7,547 nt of DNA from Deltaproteobacteria bacterium (GTDB taxonomy: Bacteria; Desulfobacterota; DSM-4660; Desulfatiglandales; HGW-15). Every line of letters begins with the position of its first letter. Positions within the stretch are counted from its first letter, which is position 1. The notes below the pieces were generated by a model. The model was not told the DNA's origin and did no database searches. It saw only the letters and a list, made by a program, of their open reading frames with translations. A program made the translations under genes and the position numbers. The stretch lies in contig DAOVAK010000114.1 in the NCBI GenBank assembly GCA_030671095.1, forward strand, positions 1 through 7,547, in the 5' to 3' direction. Positions 6,506 to 7,547 of the stretch are shown piece after piece.

Positions 6506-7087
6506 ATGAAAAAGGATCGTGAGGGCGAGGTGATATTTAATTTACCCAACACCCTGACCATCCTCAGGTTGCTCTGTATTCCCCTCGTGGTTATATGCTT
6601 GAGAGATCCCGGAAGATTGGGCAGTTCTCTTGCGGCCCTGTTTTTCGGATTAGGCTTTGTAACAGATTTCTTAGATGGTTTTTTTGCAAGAAGATATGGC
6701 GAAATCACCACATTGGGTAAACTTCTTGATCCACTGGCAGACAAAATTCTTGTTTCCGTCACAATGGTTATGCTGATCCCCTTGGACCGAATTCCCGCCT
6801 GGATAGTGATGCTCATCATCGCCAGAGAGATAGCTGTGACGGGATTGAGAAGTATTGCGGTCAATAGGGGAGTCGTCATCCAGGCGAGCGCACTGGGAAA
6901 ATATAAGACCGCGCTTCAAGTGACTGCCACAATAGGTCTCTGTCTCCATTATGAGTATTTCAACATTGATTTCCATAAGGTGGGGATGATCTTCCTCTGG
7001 ATTGCGCTCATTTTTACCCTCTGGTCAGGATGGGCATATTTTCGCCATTTTCATCGGGTAATTTTCCCCAAAAAAGGGGGAAAATAG
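6506..7087 (+). CDS. pgsA: CDP-diacylglycerol--glycerol-3-phosphate 3-phosphatidyltransferase
   Basis: It makes phosphatidylglycerol phosphate from CDP-diacylglycerol and glycerol 3-phosphate, the committed step to phosphatidylglycerol and cardiolipin, in the inner membrane. The 193 residues fit the family length. The CDP-alcohol phosphatidyltransferase signature is complete: D54-x2-D57-G58-x2-A61-R62-x8-G71-x3-D75-x3-D79, the metal and catalytic aspartates. PNTLTILR (14-21) and the later REIAVTGLR (107-115) and GKYKTALQ (131-138) are typical of PgsA rather than PssA or cardiolipin synthases. About six membrane segments can be read (near 17-33, 39-54, 81-93, 97-113, 134-148, 158-178). A 53-base gap separates it from the transglycosylase gene; a good Shine-Dalgarno allows independent initiation. 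The C-terminus is basic (PKKGGK). Confidence 0.95.
   Translation: MKKDREGEVIFNLPNTLTILRLLCIPLVVICLRDPGRLGSSLAALFFGLGFVTDFLDGFFARRYGEITTLGKLLDPLADKILVSVTMVMLIPLDRIPAWIVMLIIAREIAVTGLRSIAVNRGVVIQASALGKYKTALQVTATIGLCLHYEYFNIDFHKVGMIFLWIALIFTLWSGWAYFRHFHRVIFPKKGGK
7061..7085. repeat. Hairpin across the pgsA stop codon
   Basis: ATTTTCCCC (7061-7069) pairs with GGGGAAAAT (7077-7085), a perfect 9-bp stem with a 7-base A-rich loop. The right arm takes in the first base of the TAG stop. No T-run follows, so it is more likely an mRNA 3'-end structure than a terminator. Confidence 0.5.
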
Positions 7088-7090
7088 GGG

Positions 7091-7146
7091 CGAAAAAAGG
7101 GCCGTTGAGAGAGTGGGCTCGGAAGGGGAATCGCCCTGATTTTTCG
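7091..7146 (+). terminator. Terminator-like stem after pgsA
   Basis: CGAAAAA plus AGGGC (7091-7102) pairs with GCCCT (7133-7137) and TTTTTCG (7140-7146) with two bulged bases, a 12-bp stem. The T-run at 7140-7144 is part of the stem, as in bidirectional terminators. The 30-base loop is long, so efficiency is uncertain. It ends exactly where the -35 box of the tRNA promoter begins. Confidence 0.45.
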
Positions 7147-7174
7147 TTGACAAATGATTCTTACACTATAAAAT
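7147..7174 (+). promoter_or_regulatory. Promoter of the tRNA-Gly/tRNA-Cys unit
   Basis: A perfect -35 TTGACA (7147-7152) is followed after 16 bases by TAAAAT (7169-7174), five of six matches to the sigma-70 -10. Transcription would start near 7181, a few bases before the tRNA-Gly 5' end at 7187, leaving a very short 5' leader. TATAAA at 7167-7172 is an alternative -10 but gives a 14-base spacer. Confidence 0.75.
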
Positions 7175-7186
7175 GAAAACACTTAT

Positions 7187-7262
7187 GCGGGAATAGCTCA
7201 GCTGGTAGAGCCTCACGTTGCCAACGTGGTTGTCGCGGGTTCGAATCCCGTTTCCCGCTCCA
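7187..7262 (+). tRNA. tRNA-Gly (anticodon GCC), CCA encoded
   Basis: A complete cloverleaf can be drawn. The acceptor GCGGGAA (7187-7193) pairs with TTCCCGC (7252-7258), the discriminator is T7259 and CCA is 7260-7262. The D arm is GCTC/GAGC. The anticodon stem TCACG/CGTGG encloses the loop TTGCCAA with anticodon GCC at 7220-7222. The T arm is GCGGG-TTCGAAT-CCCGT. The sequence is very like known bacterial tRNA-Gly(GCC), which reads GGC and GGU. Confidence 0.97.
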
Positions 7263-7279
7263 GGATATGAAATGTTTCG

Positions 7280-7355
7280 GGCGGCATAGCCAAGTGGCTA
7301 AGGCAGCGGTCTGCAAAACCGTTATTCACCGGTTCGAATCCGGTTGCCGCCTCCA
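7280..7355 (+). tRNA. tRNA-Cys (anticodon GCA), CCA encoded
   Basis: The acceptor GGCGGCA (7280-7286) pairs with TGCCGCC (7345-7351), the discriminator is T7352 (U73 is the main identity base for cysteinyl-tRNA synthetase) and CCA is 7353-7355. The anticodon stem GCGGT/ACCGT encloses CTGCAAA with anticodon GCA at 7313-7315. The T arm is ACCGG-TTCGAAT-CCGGT. It lies 17 bases after tRNA-Gly without a promoter or terminator between, so both come from one precursor. Confidence 0.97.
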
Positions 7356-7365
7356 TAGTAATATC

Positions 7366-7405
7366 AAGGGGTTGTAACTCTATGGGTCGCAACCCCTTTT
7401 CTTTT
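7366..7405 (+). terminator. Rho-independent terminator of the tRNA unit
   Basis: AAGGGGTTG (7366-7374) pairs with CAACCCCTT (7390-7398), a perfect 9-bp stem with a 15-base loop, followed by TT-C-TTTT. It starts 11 bases after the tRNA-Cys CCA end and closes the transcript that begins near 7181. Confidence 0.85.
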
Positions 7406-7429
7406 CCCTGTTGACCAGGATGCGGAGTC

Positions 7430-7504
7430 ATGAACCCCAAAAGTCTCTGGTATTTTCAGGCCCATCCGGATCATTTTCACAGAGGGGAAGGTACATGGAA
7501 ATAA
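7430..7504 (+). CDS. Possible 24-residue leader ORF
   Basis: ATG 7430 opens a 24-codon frame beginning MNPKSLWYFQAHPDHFH and ending in TAA at 7502-7504. The stop overlaps ATG 7504 as TAATG, in the frame of the candidate gene that follows. GGAG at 7424-7427 sits very close to the ATG. It is rich in His, Phe and Trp but has no run of one residue typical of an attenuator peptide. It may be chance. Confidence 0.2.
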   Translation: MNPKSLWYFQAHPDHFHRGEGTWK

Positions 7505-7547
7505 TGGGGAGCCCCGCAAAGTCTGTGATGGGGCGTAACAAGTCCTT
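7495..7547 (+). CDS. Possible start of a gene running off the window
   Basis: From ATG 7495 the frame is open to the right edge and reads MEIMGSPAKSVMGRNKS. A purine-rich AGGGGAAGG (7483-7491) lies at a suitable distance; ATG 7504 in the same frame is an alternative start. Only 17 codons are visible, too few to suggest a product or be sure it is coding. A tRNA terminator upstream makes a new transcription unit here plausible. Confidence 0.35.
   Translation, partial: MEIMGSPAKSVMGRNKS

Noticed and set aside
5205..6976. Alternative-frame ORFs over tal, the transglycosylase gene and pgsA, such as 5205-5561 (-), 5545-5808 (-), 6217-6522 (+), 6490-6879 (-), 6671-6976 (-)
   Set aside because: Each overlaps a gene whose motifs are intact in the other frame.
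7213..7440. Minus-strand ORF of 75 residues containing ATGFEPVNNGFADRCLSHL and ETGFEPATT
   Set aside because: It is the antisense translation of the tRNA-Cys and tRNA-Gly genes and the terminator. This peptide pattern is a well-known annotation artefact of tRNA complements.

Overview
The window looks like chromosomal DNA of a Gram-negative bacterium, most likely a Desulfobacterota/'Deltaproteobacteria' type. This is inferred from the gene content: a secreted DUF4124 plus SLT lytic transglycosylase, a short TalC-type transaldolase, PgsA, and tRNA genes with encoded CCA ends. There is no marker gene, so the lineage is only a guess. All genes read on the + strand.

Left part (1-4689): the 3' 1562 codons of one very large cytoplasmic-looking protein. 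Its frame is open to the left edge, so the true start lies outside the window and the ATG at 175 is probably internal. I do not recognise it as a named family. By eye it carries a Rossmann/methyltransferase-like stretch without the usual glycine-rich cofactor loop (about 430-730), a long helical middle, a segment resembling the HD domain of GlnD with most metal ligands replaced (about 2935-3350), and a charged helical C-terminus. It is the least explained gene here and the best candidate for something undescribed.

Middle (4690-5208): 519 bases without a credible gene, packed with inverted repeats. They include a 25-position imperfect stem (4929-4953 with 4992-5016) whose right arm overlaps a terminator-like hairpin followed by eight T. 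A 9-base inverted repeat (4789-4797 and 5096-5104) encloses most of the hairpins. This could be a composite interspersed repeat or a structured leader of the downstream operon. A tandem 10-mer lies just before the next gene.

Right part (5224-7087): a compact three-gene run of tal (transaldolase), a lytic transglycosylase 2 bases downstream, and pgsA (phosphatidylglycerophosphate synthase) 53 bases further on. They serve sugar-phosphate metabolism, peptidoglycan turnover and phospholipid synthesis, so the link looks like shared transcription rather than one pathway. A terminator-like stem follows pgsA.

Far right (7147-7405): a self-contained tRNA unit with a promoter (consensus TTGACA -35), tRNA-Gly(GCC), tRNA-Cys(GCA), and a strong rho-independent terminator. 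The last 140 bases hold only a possible short leader ORF and the possible beginning of another gene running off the edge.
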